From assembly GCA_035079385.1 (NCBI GenBank), contig JAVHKY010000049.1:620001-684000 (forward strand): a stretch of DNA of 64,000 nucleotides. Direction: 5' to 3'. Positions 33,881-46,379 of the stretch are shown here, piece by piece. A program made the position numbers and the translations under genes. The stretch's first letter is position 1; each line of letters starts with the position of its first letter. This DNA is from Aspidiotus rigidus (lineage: Eukaryota; Arthropoda; Insecta; Hemiptera; Diaspididae). The notes under the pieces were generated by a model, which was not told where the DNA came from, ran no database searches, and saw nothing but the letters and a program-made list of their open reading frames with translations.

Positions 33881-34439
33881 GTCCAGTTAATAGAGATGAA
33901 AAAATGACAATTATGGGCCATAAATATGACGGAATGTTCTTCTTGTGCAATGTGCTCAGGATAACCCCCTGATTAAAATACCGATGAGTCTTACGTGCTC
34001 TTCCTCCCGCAAAGTCCCCCCGTGGCCCTCTTTATTCACAAAATTCAGTTTCTTGCAATTGTACTAGAAAAGTATGCATTTTAGAGAAAAAAGTTTCAAA
34101 CAAAAGTTGCTCTCTACAAGATTCACTATTAATTGGTTACCCTACGTTCATTGGTTGGTCTGAAAACTGCCATTCAAGTACCTCATTTTGTTCTTACGAG
34201 CCATTTTTTGCGTTATACCGGATTATAGTGACATAGTTTTGGTTCGAATTAAGAAAATAATTTTACTGAAGAAAACTTTCTCAGTACTAACTTGAAGTGA
34301 TTTTGTACATCTATTGGTTGATTAAAAAATGGCGAATTTTTTGTGCACCTAAGTTATTTGTAGTATTTCAAAAAATGATATTCTTGGTTCAAGAATTTCC
34401 TATGTAATCAAAAGAAGTTACACACGGGGGGGGGGGATG

Positions 34440-35240
34440 CAAAACATCCCCCGCCTCAAATAGTTATTGAATAAAAAGATTTTTATAGTCTAGAGATAGG
34501 ACTGTGGAACCATCAGTTATTCGGGGAAGGAGGTAGCTGCTTGGTGGCTTGATCAACAGCGTCACGTTCGAAGAGGTCAACGTGCTTGGGGATCCATTAG
34601 AAATTATCTGCGTGTTAATTGAGTCTAAATTATCAAGTGTGAGAGGGACGCGTTGCATGATTGGGTTACAGGTATGAGTCTGTATGGGAGTGTAGTGAAG
34701 AGAGAAAAAGAGTCTGTAAGAAGAAGGAATTTGCCGTTTGGGAGTAATTGGAGGAGGTGGGTGAGGCAGGTGAATAGGCTCATAGGTTCGCCTGTAAATA
34801 TGGAACCTACGTTGAGGATGCGTTGTGACCCAGTCGACCGAGTACGCGTAGGCTGCTTTATTGGATGTTTTAGACCCGCTGGAGAGGCAAAGTGTGTAGT
34901 GAGAATATTCTTGAAAAAGTTTCCTGATGTGTAAAGTATGAACAATTTTGTCGGATTTGAGACATATTTTAGGTTGAGGGGGAGTCTAAGGAGGGGGGAT
35001 CGAAGACAAATATGTTTGATGGGGGATTGGTTGTTGTGAAGCAGAAAGATTCGTTTGTTAGTTGGAAGTTGTGGAAATCGGGCAACAGAGGATAAAAAGT
35101 TAAAGGGGTTCTGAAAGCGGTGGAGAGGCTCCAGGATAAGTTTGGAGTTAACACGATAAGTTTTCAGGGTAATCCTAAGAGAAGAAGTTTGGCTGATGTC
35201 GAGTAAGCCAAAAACAGTTTCATTAAATCAGGAATCAGTG
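34440..35240 (-). pseudogene. Old copy of the RNase H-bearing LINE
   Basis: Minus-strand frames give FTCLTHLLQLLPNGKFLLLT and INTQIISNGSP, in order with LDYKNLF. The younger copy has FSCLSHLSQLPPNGKFIILT, INTQIIFIWIPG and LDYKNYY at the same places. Many shifts and stops. It lies just upstream of, and opposite to, the younger copy. Confidence 0.7.
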
Positions 35241-35515
35241 ACACTGAGTCCATAAATGTCCCAATACTGGGGATCGTATGATCGTGGAACCAACGAGTAA
35301 ACGGAGCGTACAGTTAGAACTTACAGGCACTGATTCACAGCGAATTTTCACCCACATTCGAGTTTACTTCTCGGAATCCTTGTTCAGAACATTCACGCTC
35401 ATTACTGTCTCAACGCAGAATAATGAGAGCTCTAGAATGATTGTTTCGATTTTTTTAAAATAGTTATTTGGATTGATTATTGTAAGAAAAAATTACAATG
35501 AACAACTTTTACCTA

Positions 35516-37192
35516 CCCCCCACATTAAAACGCTCAAAGCCAAATGCACACGCGCTCTAAACATAATAAAATACATATCTCATCCATCTAAAGGCTGCAA
35601 CAGAAAGTTACTCCTTCTTCTATACAAAAGTCTTATTCGCTCAAAATTAGATTATGGTTCCCCGATCTACAACACAGCAAAAAAAACCGTCCTTGCCTTA
35701 CTCGACCCCATCCAGACATCTTCTCTCAGGATTGCCCTGGGAGCTTATCGCACCAGCCCCAAACTTAGCCTATGTGCAGAAGCCCCAGATCCTCCCCTTC
35801 ACTTTCGAAGGCTCATCCTAACCTCCAACTTTTTGTCCTCTGTAGCCCAATTCCCACAACTTCCAATCTTTAACCGAATCTTTCACCACAATCACAACCA
35901 ATCCTCCACCAAACATATTCGCCTTCAATTCAATCACCTGATCAACAAACCGTTCATAGCACATCCCCTAGTACCCATATACACAACCTTCCCCCCTTGG
36001 ACCTTCCCTCAACCTAAAATAGACCTAGATCTCACAGAAATCCCAAAATCTGACAAACCTGGTTTTACCCAACATATCAACCAACTACATACTTCAAGAA
36101 TACCCTGACCATTCACTTTGCCTCACCAATGGGTCGAAAACATCTACTAAAGCAGCTTACGCATACTCCATCGACGGGGAAATATCTTCTCATCGCATCC
36201 GAAATATAGCCTCTATTTCTACAGCCGAACTGATGGCCATTTTTTCCTGCCTTTCCCACCTCTCTCAACTACCCCCAAACGGTAAATTCATTATTCTCAC
36301 TGACTCACTTTCTTCACTCCACTCCCTTACAGACGCATACAACTCTAACCCTACAATCCAACGCATCTTCCTCACACTACACACTTTGGAAACAATCAAC
36401 ACTCAAATTATCTTCATATGGATCCCTGGACACACCAATTTCCCCGACCACGACGCAGTTGATCAAGCCGCTAAACAAGCTACCTCCCTCAGTCAAATAA
36501 CTGATAATTCACCCCTACCAACCCTAGATTACAAAAATTACTATCGTTCTCTCATCACACAATCGTGGAACACTCTTTGGGAAAATCAAACAAATAATAA
36601 ACTTCTCAATATCAAAAAAACCCCGGTTCCTTGGGTATCCTCCATTCAAAACACAAGAAGAGAAGAAGTAATTCTCTCTCGTCTCAGAATTGGTCACACA
36701 AAAATTACTCACACCCACGTCATCAGTCCCTACATCCTAACCCCTCCCTCATGTCCCCACTGTCAAAAAGACAAATTAACAGTGGAACACTTTTTTTCAT
36801 GCCCCAGACTTTTACCCCTTCGCTCTTCTTCGGATACTCCCTCTTCACTAACCCAAGCACTCAAAAACAACCAGGACATCATTTCGAATACCCTACATTA
36901 CCTAAGACAAACTGACTTTTACGCTCACATCTGAACACATACATCGACTATACCTCTACAACCTTCTACATACACACATTGTAAACTTTTACACACCATT
37001 ACCTGAAGCAGTTACACTCGACATTATATTCCATCCTCTTATCCTTCCTCACTTTTCCTTACTCTACCAACTTCCTTAAAATCTCCCTTTCTTATGTGTT
37101 ATTTATAATATTACTTTCATAACTTTTGTAACGCCGAGCCAATAGCCCTCGTGCAGCTCTAGTGCTCGTAAAAATAAAAAAAAAAAAAAAAA
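35516..37192 (+). mobile_element. Young 5'-truncated LINE (RT tail, RNase H, zinc-finger-like tail)
   Basis: The insert carries the end of a LINE polymerase (KAKCTRALNIIKYI, then LLYKSLIRSKLDYGSPIY and RIALGAYRTSP). An RNase H domain follows, then CPHCQKDKLTVEHFFSCP and a poly(A) of about 20. The 12-bp word AACTTTTACCTA flanks it at 35504-35515 and 37193-37204, so this is a clean target-primed insertion truncated at its 5' end. One frameshift near 36105 separates the polymerase tail from RNase H. RNase H keeps the Glu (STAELMAI), the second Asp (LTDSLSSL) and the last Asp (HDAVDQAAK). The first catalytic Asp of the usual TDGS is Asn (CLTNGSKT). It belongs to the I-group of LINEs by domain content. 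Confidence 0.9.
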
Positions 37193-37599
37193 AACTTTTA
37201 CCTAAAAGATTTCTTTCAAAATTATCAATTTGATCCGATATAACGCAAAAAGTGGCTTGTAAGAACAAAATGAGGTTTTTAAACGGAAATTTTTAGACCA
37301 ACCAATGATCGTAGGGTAATTAATGAATAGTGAATCTTGTAGGAAATTTTACGAGGAACAACTTTTTTTGAGACTTTTCCCTCTAAAAGGCTTAGTTTTC
37401 GAGAACATTGCGAAAAACTGAATTTTGGTGGTAAAGGGGGACACGGGGGGGGGATTTTGCGGGGGGCAGAGTACGTAGGACTCATCGGTATTTTAATCAG
37501 GGGATCATCCAGACCACATTACAAAAAAAAAACCTTCCGTCACATTTATGGCCCATAAAAATTATTCATTGACTGGCCTACTACCCATTTGAAGTATAG

Positions 37600-38940
37600 A
37601 AGTATGTTTGAAAAAGGATGTCGATAAAAAACAACATTCCACATTAATGACACACAAAAGTAAATCTATTCAGAACAATATCCTAGTTGATAATAGATGA
37701 CTTGAAAGAATTGTATTTAGCATACATATTACTGGGGGTGTCGAAGAAGATAACAGTTCAGCCTCATCATCTTTTGCCGAGTCGACATTTTTCATAGGTC
37801 CCTGATTGAGTCAAGATGGAAACGACAAAATTTTCCGAGTGATTTCTAATAAAAAAGAGGGAGACTTGAAAAAACTTCGAGCTTCAAATATATGAGAAGA
37901 AAAACTTACAAAACTTTGGCCATTGAACAGAAGGTAGGAAAAGGAGGACCTATCGCAATCAAAAAATGGATTATTTCAGAGTCGATTTTCCTTTGCGGAA
38001 TGAGCTGCGACTTCATTATATTAGGATTTCAAATACCTCTTATCAAACAAATTGTCTTTCTATAGAAAGGAGAAGATGATGCTTCGAGAGTGCTTGTGCA
38101 AGGGCTTAAAGTTAGAGAGGTAAGGGCGGTTGAATTTTAATCGTTTCAATATGGTTCTTAGAAACATCCTCCTCTTCGGGACATTTATTATAAGCTAAAT
38201 ATCCCAACCTTGGTTCTTACTGACCTATCGTATCATTCGCCATCGCTAATAAGCCGTCAGGATTTCTCTGCAGGCTGACGATAAATTCGTAAACCTTTCA
38301 GTCTTACGTCTTACAGTATTACCCTAAAAAGCATTAGGTGATCGACAATGACATTGCATTGAGCACCATTTACCATATGCAGTACAAGAATTCTAAGTGA
38401 ACACCGAAGGCACCGTGCTCTCTAACTTGAACTTTTAATCTCTCGGTAACCGGTTTCGTGATTATAAAGTTTACGTTCGCGGAGTACGAGATGACGATTT
38501 GAAGATGTGAATGTAGAGTGTCAAGTGCGTAAATATAGTTACTATAAATAAAATGGGGGGAGCGAGTTCAAGTATATACTGTATTACAACTCGGTCGCAT
38601 GCGAATTGAAGCCCCCACGTATAGGCCTGTACATTTACTTGCGCACAGTCTCCTTCCATTCGTGAGAAGGTTAACCGTATCGATCTAGTTGAAACAGTCA
38701 ACAATCCGGTTCGTATAACTGCGAACCTGTAATTCATCGATAATCGCGGTACGAATTTTTTCTCTTATCATCATCGTCACTAAATAATTCTCGTTCGCAG
38801 GGATCGCGGGTGCAGTCCTCTTCGGTCCTGTCGACAGTGCGTTTGTATCAGATATCGCGTCAGGTACGGCCATGAGATTTCAAGTGTTCGGCTATTCTTC
38901 ATTGCGCGATTCGTGTTTATGAGTTTTATCGAGATGTGAA
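37600..38940. other. Upstream region of lipase exon 1b
   Basis: No gene found. From about 38380 the sequence becomes less AT-rich, as expected for a promoter area. There is no convincing TATA box or initiator that I would call. Confidence 0.3.
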
Positions 38941-38942
38941 AA

Positions 38943-39143
38943 ATGAAACTATTCAACACGATAGACGATGATGCTTGGATAAAAGTGATCGCGTTTTTAT
39001 CATTTTGGCTTTGCACCGCTTCCGCGGACACCGTCGATAATGCCAGGTCTAGAAGGCTTACGTTGCTTAGCAACAGCTATAGATTGATTCGAAGTCGACT
39101 TAGATCCATACAGAGTACGAGAAATGAGAATTTTACGAGCACG
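38943..39143 (+). CDS. Lipase gene, candidate first exon 1b (signal peptide)
   Basis: A 67-codon exon from the ATG at 38943 to the donor ACG|GTGAGG (intron begins 39144). After an acidic start (FNTIDDDAW) comes a hydrophobic leader, IKVIAFLSFWLCTASA. Then follow a basic stretch with RSRRLTLLSNSYRLIRSRL and the end NENFTST, which includes an N-glycosylation sequon. Length (201 nt), phase 0 and the Ser-Thr ending are the same as exon 1a. The RSR...L...S....R..L pattern is weakly shared. It would splice to exon 2 at 47448 across 8.3 kb, making it the nearer first exon. The alternatives are a first exon of an unrelated gene, or of a neighbouring lipase copy. Confidence 0.55.
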
Positions 39144-42100
39144 GTGAGGATATTTGTATAAATTTGATTAAAATAAAAAACGCACGTGAGGCGTTGAGAC
39201 AATTTTTCACCCTCCCTGTTTTTTCGCATCAAAGAATTCGAGAATAAATTTTGGATAAATTTCTTGAATGAAAACATTTGCTCTCGATGGAGCCCGGGCA
39301 TTAGTTTGGGTAGTAGAATGTTGTTTGAACTACCTTCTCTGATTCTCAGTTCTTTTCTTTTACTGAATACATGATTTTAAGAACGTGAAAGGTAAATTGA
39401 GGTGTTGGTCGTCGTTGCATCAAGAATTGTTTATTCGTTCGTGTGCGACCTGTGAACTGATTAGGATTATCGTTCTGTTTATTGGGCACAATGAGGTCTG
39501 CGAGAGACGTCCTCTGCTCCACAATAGATCGTGATTCTTTCTCTTACTCAATTTATAGATTAATTGTCGTGTCATTATGAACTTGAGAATTTAGGAATAA
39601 TTAAGTTGAGGATGAGTCTCAAAGTGATAGCGATTAAAACATGCCAACATGAGGTCTTCTTTTTGACGATACTTTTCTTCGTTAGTTGGTCTGTCGGTCA
39701 TATACGTAAATATTGGCGCGGTTCGTGTTGGGATGGTCATTGACATGAGGTGGATTCTTACTTTCTTACCTAGATCCCTCATTGCTATTTTGGTCGGGTT
39801 ACTTTGAAGATTGTAAAAGGTAGTGAACTCCGGTATTAAATCATATTTATGCAAGAATTCGATCCATAAGTTATAGAACTAAACTGGCGGCTTATCAGAC
39901 AGAGCTGAGAAAACTTTCGACGGTTCCTTTTCTCACATTGACCCATTGTCTTCAAACACATAGGGTCGGTCTTCTGATAAGCCCTCATATCCTCAAATAA
40001 GGTGCACTACAACTCGGGAGCCTCATGATCAGGGCCTATTGTAGCAATTCGGATCTGATCCTATCTCTCCTTGGAATATTCATGGATCTTCACTGAATTA
40101 GTATTCTGACATGGAATCAAACGAATCCGTTCCTTCAAGTTACGGCTCCACGTCGGAGTATTCGTCTTTCACGTTTATTCTGACAAGGCTCATACTTTGT
40201 GTGTCTATCAGACCAAGGGATTGATAGAACCCGGCATTAAGTTATGCCAAGTTGTGACACATCCTTATTCGGGCACGAGGAGCTCGTATCTGGTAAGAAT
40301 TTACGTATCCTTATTAGGGCCCAATGAATCTCCATACGCGATATATTTTGATCCTCCATTCGGTGAAAAAAGGTGAGGTAAATTTGAGAAGGTGAAATAA
40401 TTGTGTTGCTCGCTCTCTTTTCAATAACGTAACTACTTTCTGCGAAAACGTTCACCAGTCGTTACCTAATAAGTAATCAGGTGATTATTAGTGTCTTTTT
40501 TGAACGATTGACGTATGGAACTGACGATTTTTAGACGACTCAACTCCTGAAGCCCATAAATTTTGCACGTTCGAATGGGCTTGACCAACAAGAGAAGGAG
40601 GGGGAAATACGGCCAACAATCATAAGATGATCACTGCCTTGACTCTTTACTTGAAAATTTCCTGGTCAGTCCTTTTATTTGCCCTTTTGAGAAGCGGTGC
40701 TTAGTTGTCTTAAGTGCGAGGATCCTCAACACTTCAGAGAGCTGTCATGACGATTGCTGCGAGTTTACATGATACCACCGAGCTCAGGGATAAGAATGGA
40801 CGATTGGTGTCCCTTCGAGAGTTTTATTCCAAGTAACGTGGAACAAGTGTGTATATGTACTTATGCACATTTCTTTTCGATAATTGGATTATGCGAGAAG
40901 TTGAGTGAAAGTCCCAGCAATGTTTAAATCGATTTCCTGGGAAATACGTTTGCATCGATCATCTTATACGTAATAAAGGCTTGTTTCTGTTTCGGTCACA
41001 ATTGATAATTCCTCTTAAATCCTCGTAAGTGTATCAAGGGACCGCATAAAACTTCACAGGGGCTCCTTTGGTAGGTAGGTAATGCATCTTTAAGAATCTA
41101 TATATTTTAATAAATCATTCTGCAGACCTACTTTCGTTTACTCCTGTGCGCGATGCATGAGGTAATTTCTTACATAAAAAATACAATACAGGAAAAGAAA
41201 TGAATATCGAATGAAACAAAGATCAGATACGATATGGCTGACAAATGTGACGCGCTCATTTCAAAATATAATTACCGTCAATGAGTACCGGTACGAATCG
41301 TAACGGTGAAACTTATTATTGTACTTTAATAAATCGAAATATGATTTTAGTCTATCGACAACAACACTGCGATTGTAAACACGAATTACGTAATATAAAA
41401 TTTATACTTTTTGTTTCACTGCAACAAAACGAGGAAAACTTTCATTTGCATTATGAGGCCCGGGTAACCTAAATGCTTTTGTGTGTGTGGATTAAAAATG
41501 CTCGAGGCGGCTATATTTTAGGATAAGGATTGAATGTGATTGTTAATTCTTTTTATCATGCGTGGCAATCAATAAATTACATTGACGAGAAAACAATCAT
41601 ATTGTAAATCATCTCGACACCCGAGATCAGCGACGCAGAAAAAACAGGTGTACTTCTTAACCTTTTTCAATCTCGCTATAACTATTTTTGTCATCCATAG
41701 TTGTCCGTGTTTCGTAGTGCGAGTGAAAGTGGCAACTAAAAAGACCGACCTTGACAATGAAAATCTCTGTTTGTCTTTCTTCAAATTCGCCAATAAAGGC
41801 GGAGTAGCCTATGAGCTGCTCGACAGCGGAATTTCTCTGAAGCTCGCACTCGAAGGTGATGATAACTATTCACGCAATGCGACATTTTTTCGTTTCGTTG
41901 AATTTGAACGTAAAACCACTCAGGAAAGTTTTGAAATAGCTGGATTAGACTTTGCCTTAATTTTTGTTCATCTTAGTTTTGAAAATTGATCAGAGGCAAC
42001 TTGAGATTGTAGGAGATTGTTATACTGCATCTTCAATTTCTATGAAAAGTGGCGCTCTAAAAAGCCCTTACATGCGAATAGATTTTAGAATCATTTGCGT

Positions 42101-42383
42101 GTAGTACGTATATTCTGACAAAGAGTCGCTGCAGGTGGCAGTGTATGGAAGCTTGGTCCAAGAAGATTATCGTGGTATTGAATCTCAATACATACTTTCT
42201 TATGGCGAAAACAAAATCTTCAAACTCATAAAAAATTCAAGATCGCGATTTCATCAAACCAGAAATCATTGATAGAGCATTGAATTCAAAATAATTGAAG
42301 TCTCGAAAGTCGTATACCTATAGCTTGATCTTCAAATATTTTTCAATTCCTTTGATGATCAAGTCCAACTTGTGTGATGGGTA
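39144..42383. other. Presumed intron, little recognised
   Basis: AT-rich sequence. A segment at 40123-40190 is related to 14150-14215 (CGAATCCGTTCCT, GGTTACGGCT-like words, then an inverted part around GAGTATTCGTC). An open frame at 41582-41989 lacks an ATG and has no donor in the right phase, so it is not called. Confidence 0.4.
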
Positions 42384-44236
42384 AAATTTTTCCAGGTCGC
42401 CCACTCATCACCTATGAAAATGTTTAATGTCATTGAATTTATTAATTATTATGATTATTATCTTATTCGTAGTACATACATTTGCGCTGAGGAGCACCCC
42501 AGGCGCGGATCCAAACGATCACTTCGGGAGGGGAAATAATCCAAAAAAAGTCTAAAGGACCTTTTTTTTCACATTTTCTTCAATACTACAGATTTTTTGT
42601 TATTTCTTGGTTTTTTAGGTATTTTTTTCTGAGGGGGGGGGGGGATTTCCCCCATTTACCTTCCCCGTGGATCCGCGCCTGACACCCTCCCATGCTCATG
42701 AGGATTGGGGCTAGCGGAAAGGATTAATTAATGGCTGGGAAATGACAGCTAGACTTTAGAGTTATAATGGCAAATTTTTTGCTCAGATTAATTATATGAA
42801 GAAAGAAACTATCCATACGCGCAAATGAACTAGACAAACAGATAAATAACTAGATAAATAAATAAATAAATAGATAAAAAAATAAATGAACCACAATAAC
42901 AAACAAAAAATCGATAACATACAAAACAATAATGATAATACAAGAGCATAAGAAATAAGCCAACAGTAAACCAGCAAGAATTACAGGTGAATTAAAGTAA
43001 AAATGGAAACAGCAATGACAACAAACAAATGGAGGCAAACCATCAATAAACAAAATAATAATATTATTATCGAGTAAATTCTTGAATTGAATTTAAATTA
43101 CTAAAAATTTTCTTATCCATGTCTGAAAAAACTGTTGCAATCTTGATTCACTTGAAAAAGTAGAAAAGCTTTATATAATTATTGTCTGCGTTCAAAGATT
43201 TTTCGCCAAGTTGTCTAAATTAATTATATTTTTTAAAGATTAACAATAATAGAAATATTCCAAAAATATTCTGTAATGAGACTCCTTAACTATAATAGTG
43301 CATTCTAATAAATTGCTCATAATTCAAATTACATAAAACAAAAAAATTATACTACTTGTGAATTATAATTATTGTAACTTTATGTGCAATTTTTTTGTTT
43401 TATGTTATATGTAATGAGAATCATTATCACTAAAATTATCATCAATATCGATAAACTCTGTTCAAATAATTATTCTTATTAATTTTACTATTATTCTTGT
43501 ATCTAATGAAATTCCTAGCATTAAATATATAAATCTACTATAAAATGGAAATATTATAATTTTAATGATAGGTTTATTATGTATTATTGAATTTAATTTA
43601 GGAATGAGTAATTATTAATTTTGTAAGATCTTTATTTTTTCAAAACATCATCAAACTTATGAAAACTTTTTGACTATAAAATTTGATTTAAAATGGTAAA
43701 ATTGACATGAAATAGAACAAACACAATTTTTTTTATAGCTATAAAAGAAGTGTAAGAAATTTATCTGATTGAAACGTAAATAATAATATTACATTTCCTG
43801 TTGAAATTTAATTTTTGTATGATTTGAAACTAATAAGTCAAGTTTCATAATTTTGAATTATAGAAATTTAAAAATATATTATTTTGAACAAAAATTAATT
43901 TCATATTATTGAAATTTTATTATCATTTCTGTTTTGATTTAATTTTCTTATCCATTATTAATACTTCGTTTCATAATCATTTTTGTCAGTTATTTTAATT
44001 ATAATATCTTCTTTTTTATTCATTTAATTATCTGACATATTATCAATAAATCATTTAATCCTTTAAAATTTGATTACTAATATTGACCAAATGAATTTAT
44101 ATCTTATTTCTTTGATGGTGTGGCATATTTTATTATTTTTAATTTCTTTTGAAATTTTATAAAAACCATAATTAATAGATTTGAAATTTATAAATTAATT
44201 TCTTAACTATCAAAAATTTATTTAGCTAGATATTTG
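42384..44236. repeat. Tandem duplication, copy 1 (about 1.85 kb)
   Basis: This unit starts at AAATTTTTCCAGGTCGCC and runs to the identical word at 44237. The whole interior, including a hAT-type MITE, a GGGGGG tract and an AT-rich half, is repeated in copy 2 in the same order. The right half (43100-44230) is so AT-rich that it could be mitochondrial in origin, but no certain mitochondrial gene is readable. A hairpin at 43327-43413 pairs ACATAAAACAAAAAAATT with its complement. Confidence 0.9.
42500..42681. mobile_element. hAT-type MITE (copy 1)
   Basis: The inverted ends CAGGCGCGGATCCA and TGGATCCGCGCCTG bound 182 bp. This terminal sequence is characteristic of a very common group of animal hAT MITEs. 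The internal sequence is a CTTTTTTTT tract and a G-run. An exact 8-bp duplication is not seen. Confidence 0.8.
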
Positions 44237-46116
44237 AAATTTTTCCAGGTCGCCCTCTCATCACCTATGAAAATGTTTAATATCATTGAATTTATCAATT
44301 ATTATGATTATTATCTTATTTGTAGTACATACATTTGCGCTGAGGAGCACCCCAGGCGCGGATCCAAACGATCACTTTGGGAGGGGAAATAATCCAAAAA
44401 AAGTCTAAAGGACCTTTTTTTTCACATTTTCTGCGATACTACAGATTTTTTGTTGTTTCTTAGTTTTTTAGGTATTTTTTTCTGAGGGGGGGGGGGGGAT
44501 TTCCCCCATTTACCTTCCCCGTGGATCCGCGCCTGACACCCTCCCATGCTCATGAGGATTTCGGCTACCGGAAAGGATTAATTAATGGCTGGGAAATGAC
44601 AGCTAGACTTTACAGGATGTAATGGCAAATTTTTTGCTCAGATTAATTATATGAAGTGAGAAACTATCCATACGCGCAAATGAACTAGACGAACAGATAA
44701 ATAACTAGATAAGTAAATAAATAGATTAAAAAATAAATGAACTACAATAACAAACAAAAAATCGATAACATACAAAACAATAATGACAATACAAGAGCAT
44801 AAGAAATAAGCCAACAGTAAACCAGCAAGAATTACAGGTGAATTAAAGTAAAAATGGAAACAGCAATAACAACAAAAAAATGGAGGCAAACCATCAATAA
44901 ACAAAATAATAATATTATTATTGAGTAAATTCTTGAATTGAATTTAAATTACTAGAAATTTTCTTATCCATGTCTGAAAAAACTCTTGCAAATTTGATTT
45001 ACTTGAAAAAGTAGAAAATCTTTATATAATTATTGTCTGTGTTCAAAGATTTTTCGCCAAGTTGTCGAAATTAATTACATTTTTTGAAGAATATATAACA
45101 GTGATAGAAATATTCAAAAAATATTCTATAATGAGACTCGTTAACTATAATAGTGCATTCTAATAAATTGCTCATAATTCAAATTACATAAAACAAAAAA
45201 AATTATACTACTTGTGAATTATAATTATTGTAACTTTATGTGCAATTTTTTTGTTTTATGTTATATGTAATGAGAATCATTATCACTAAAATTATCATCA
45301 ATATCGATAAACTCTGTTGAAATAATTATTCTTATTAATTTTACTATTATTCCTATTTAATGAAAGTCCTAGCATTAAATATATAAATCTACTATAAAAT
45401 GGAAATATTATAATTTTAATGATAAGTTTATTATGTATTATTGAATTTAATTTAGGAATGAGTAATTATTAATTTTGTAAGATCTTTATTTTTTCAAAAC
45501 ATCATCAAACTTATGAAAACTTTTCGACTATAAAATTTGATTTAAAATGGTAAAATTGACATGAAATAGAACAAACACAATTCTTTTTATAGCTATAAAA
45601 GAAGTGTAAGAAATTTATATGATTGAAACGTAAATAATAATATTACATTTCTTGTTGAAATTTAATTTTTGTATTGCTATAAAATTTTTAATATGTATTT
45701 GAAAGTAATAAGTCAAGTTTCATAATTTTGAATTATAGAAATTCAAAAATATATTATTTTGAACAAAAATTAATTTCATATTATTGAAATTTTATTATAA
45801 TTTCTGTTTTGATTTAATTTTCTTATCCATTATTAATATTTCGTTCCATAATCATTTTTGTCAGTTATTTTAATTATAGTATCTTCTTTTTTATTCATTT
45901 AATTATTTGACATATTATCAATAAATCATTTAATCCTTTAAAATTTGATTACTAATATTGACCAAATGAATTTATATCTTATTTCTTTGATGGTGTGGCA
46001 TATTTCATTATTTTTAATTTCTTTTTAAATATTATATGAACCATAATTAATAGATTTGAAATTTATAAATTTATTGATTTCTTAGCTATCAAAAATTTAT
46101 TTAGCTAGATATTTGA
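44237..46116. repeat. Tandem duplication, copy 2 (about 1.88 kb)
   Basis: Second copy of the 42384 unit, directly adjoining. Differences are single bases and a few indels (for example an extra stretch with GCTATAAAATTTTT near 45680). The divergence looks like a few percent. The copy ends at ATATTTGAAATTTTTCCA, after which unrelated sequence begins. The MITE inside spans 44353-44535. Confidence 0.9.
44353..44535. mobile_element. hAT-type MITE (copy 2)
   Basis: Same 14-bp inverted ends (CAGGCGCGGATCCA) as at 42500. It is present because the surrounding unit was duplicated, not because of a new insertion. Confidence 0.8.
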
Positions 46117-46379
46117 AATTTTTCCAAAACCAACTTCTTCACTAGGGTAGGCCAGTGACATAGTTTTCCCTGGGTCAAGACTTTCAAACGCCCCCCTCAA
46201 TAGAATAGATTCTATATTAATAAGAATTGAGGGAGGTGTGACTTGAGAAAATTTCAATTATTCCGTTGTAAAAGAAAAGATAGGTGGAGGTGAACTATTA
46301 TACCTTTGAGGAGAACATTTGATGAACCATATCGATCGAGAATTTACTTCGTTCTAAGCCTTGCTCAAAATTGCGTCGA

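Larger units (their letters stand above)
33880..37590. mobile_element. 3.7-kb foldback element with about 350-bp inverted ends
   Basis: The arms at about 33880-34240 and 37205-37585 are inverted copies. Words that match are ATGGGCCATAAAT, GATTAAAATACCGATGAGTC, AAAATTCAGTTT, CAAGATTCACTATT, CATTGGTTGGTCT, CCTCATTTTGTTCTTAC and TTTTTGCGTTATA. Identity by eye is roughly 80-85 percent. The interior consists of two LINE fragments, one old (minus) and one young (plus), so no transposase of its own is evident. No target duplication was found. Interior words of the 18.9 kb foldback element (TTTCAAACAAAAGTTG) occur in the arms. Confidence 0.75.

Noticed and set aside
41582..41989. 135-codon plus-strand frame with a hydrophobic stretch and a DSGISLKLALE segment resembling exon 1a (ESGLEFLRLGLE)
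   Set aside because: No ATG precedes the hydrophobic stretch, and the visible GT donors would leave phase 1, not the phase 0 needed by lipase exon 2. The similarity is too short to rely on.
42792..44904. Minus-strand frames of 61-85 codons repeated in both tandem copies (LFCMLSIFCLLL, GLPPFVCCHCCFHF)
   Set aside because: Low-complexity translation of AT-rich repeat. Identity between copies comes from the DNA duplication, and no selection is implied.
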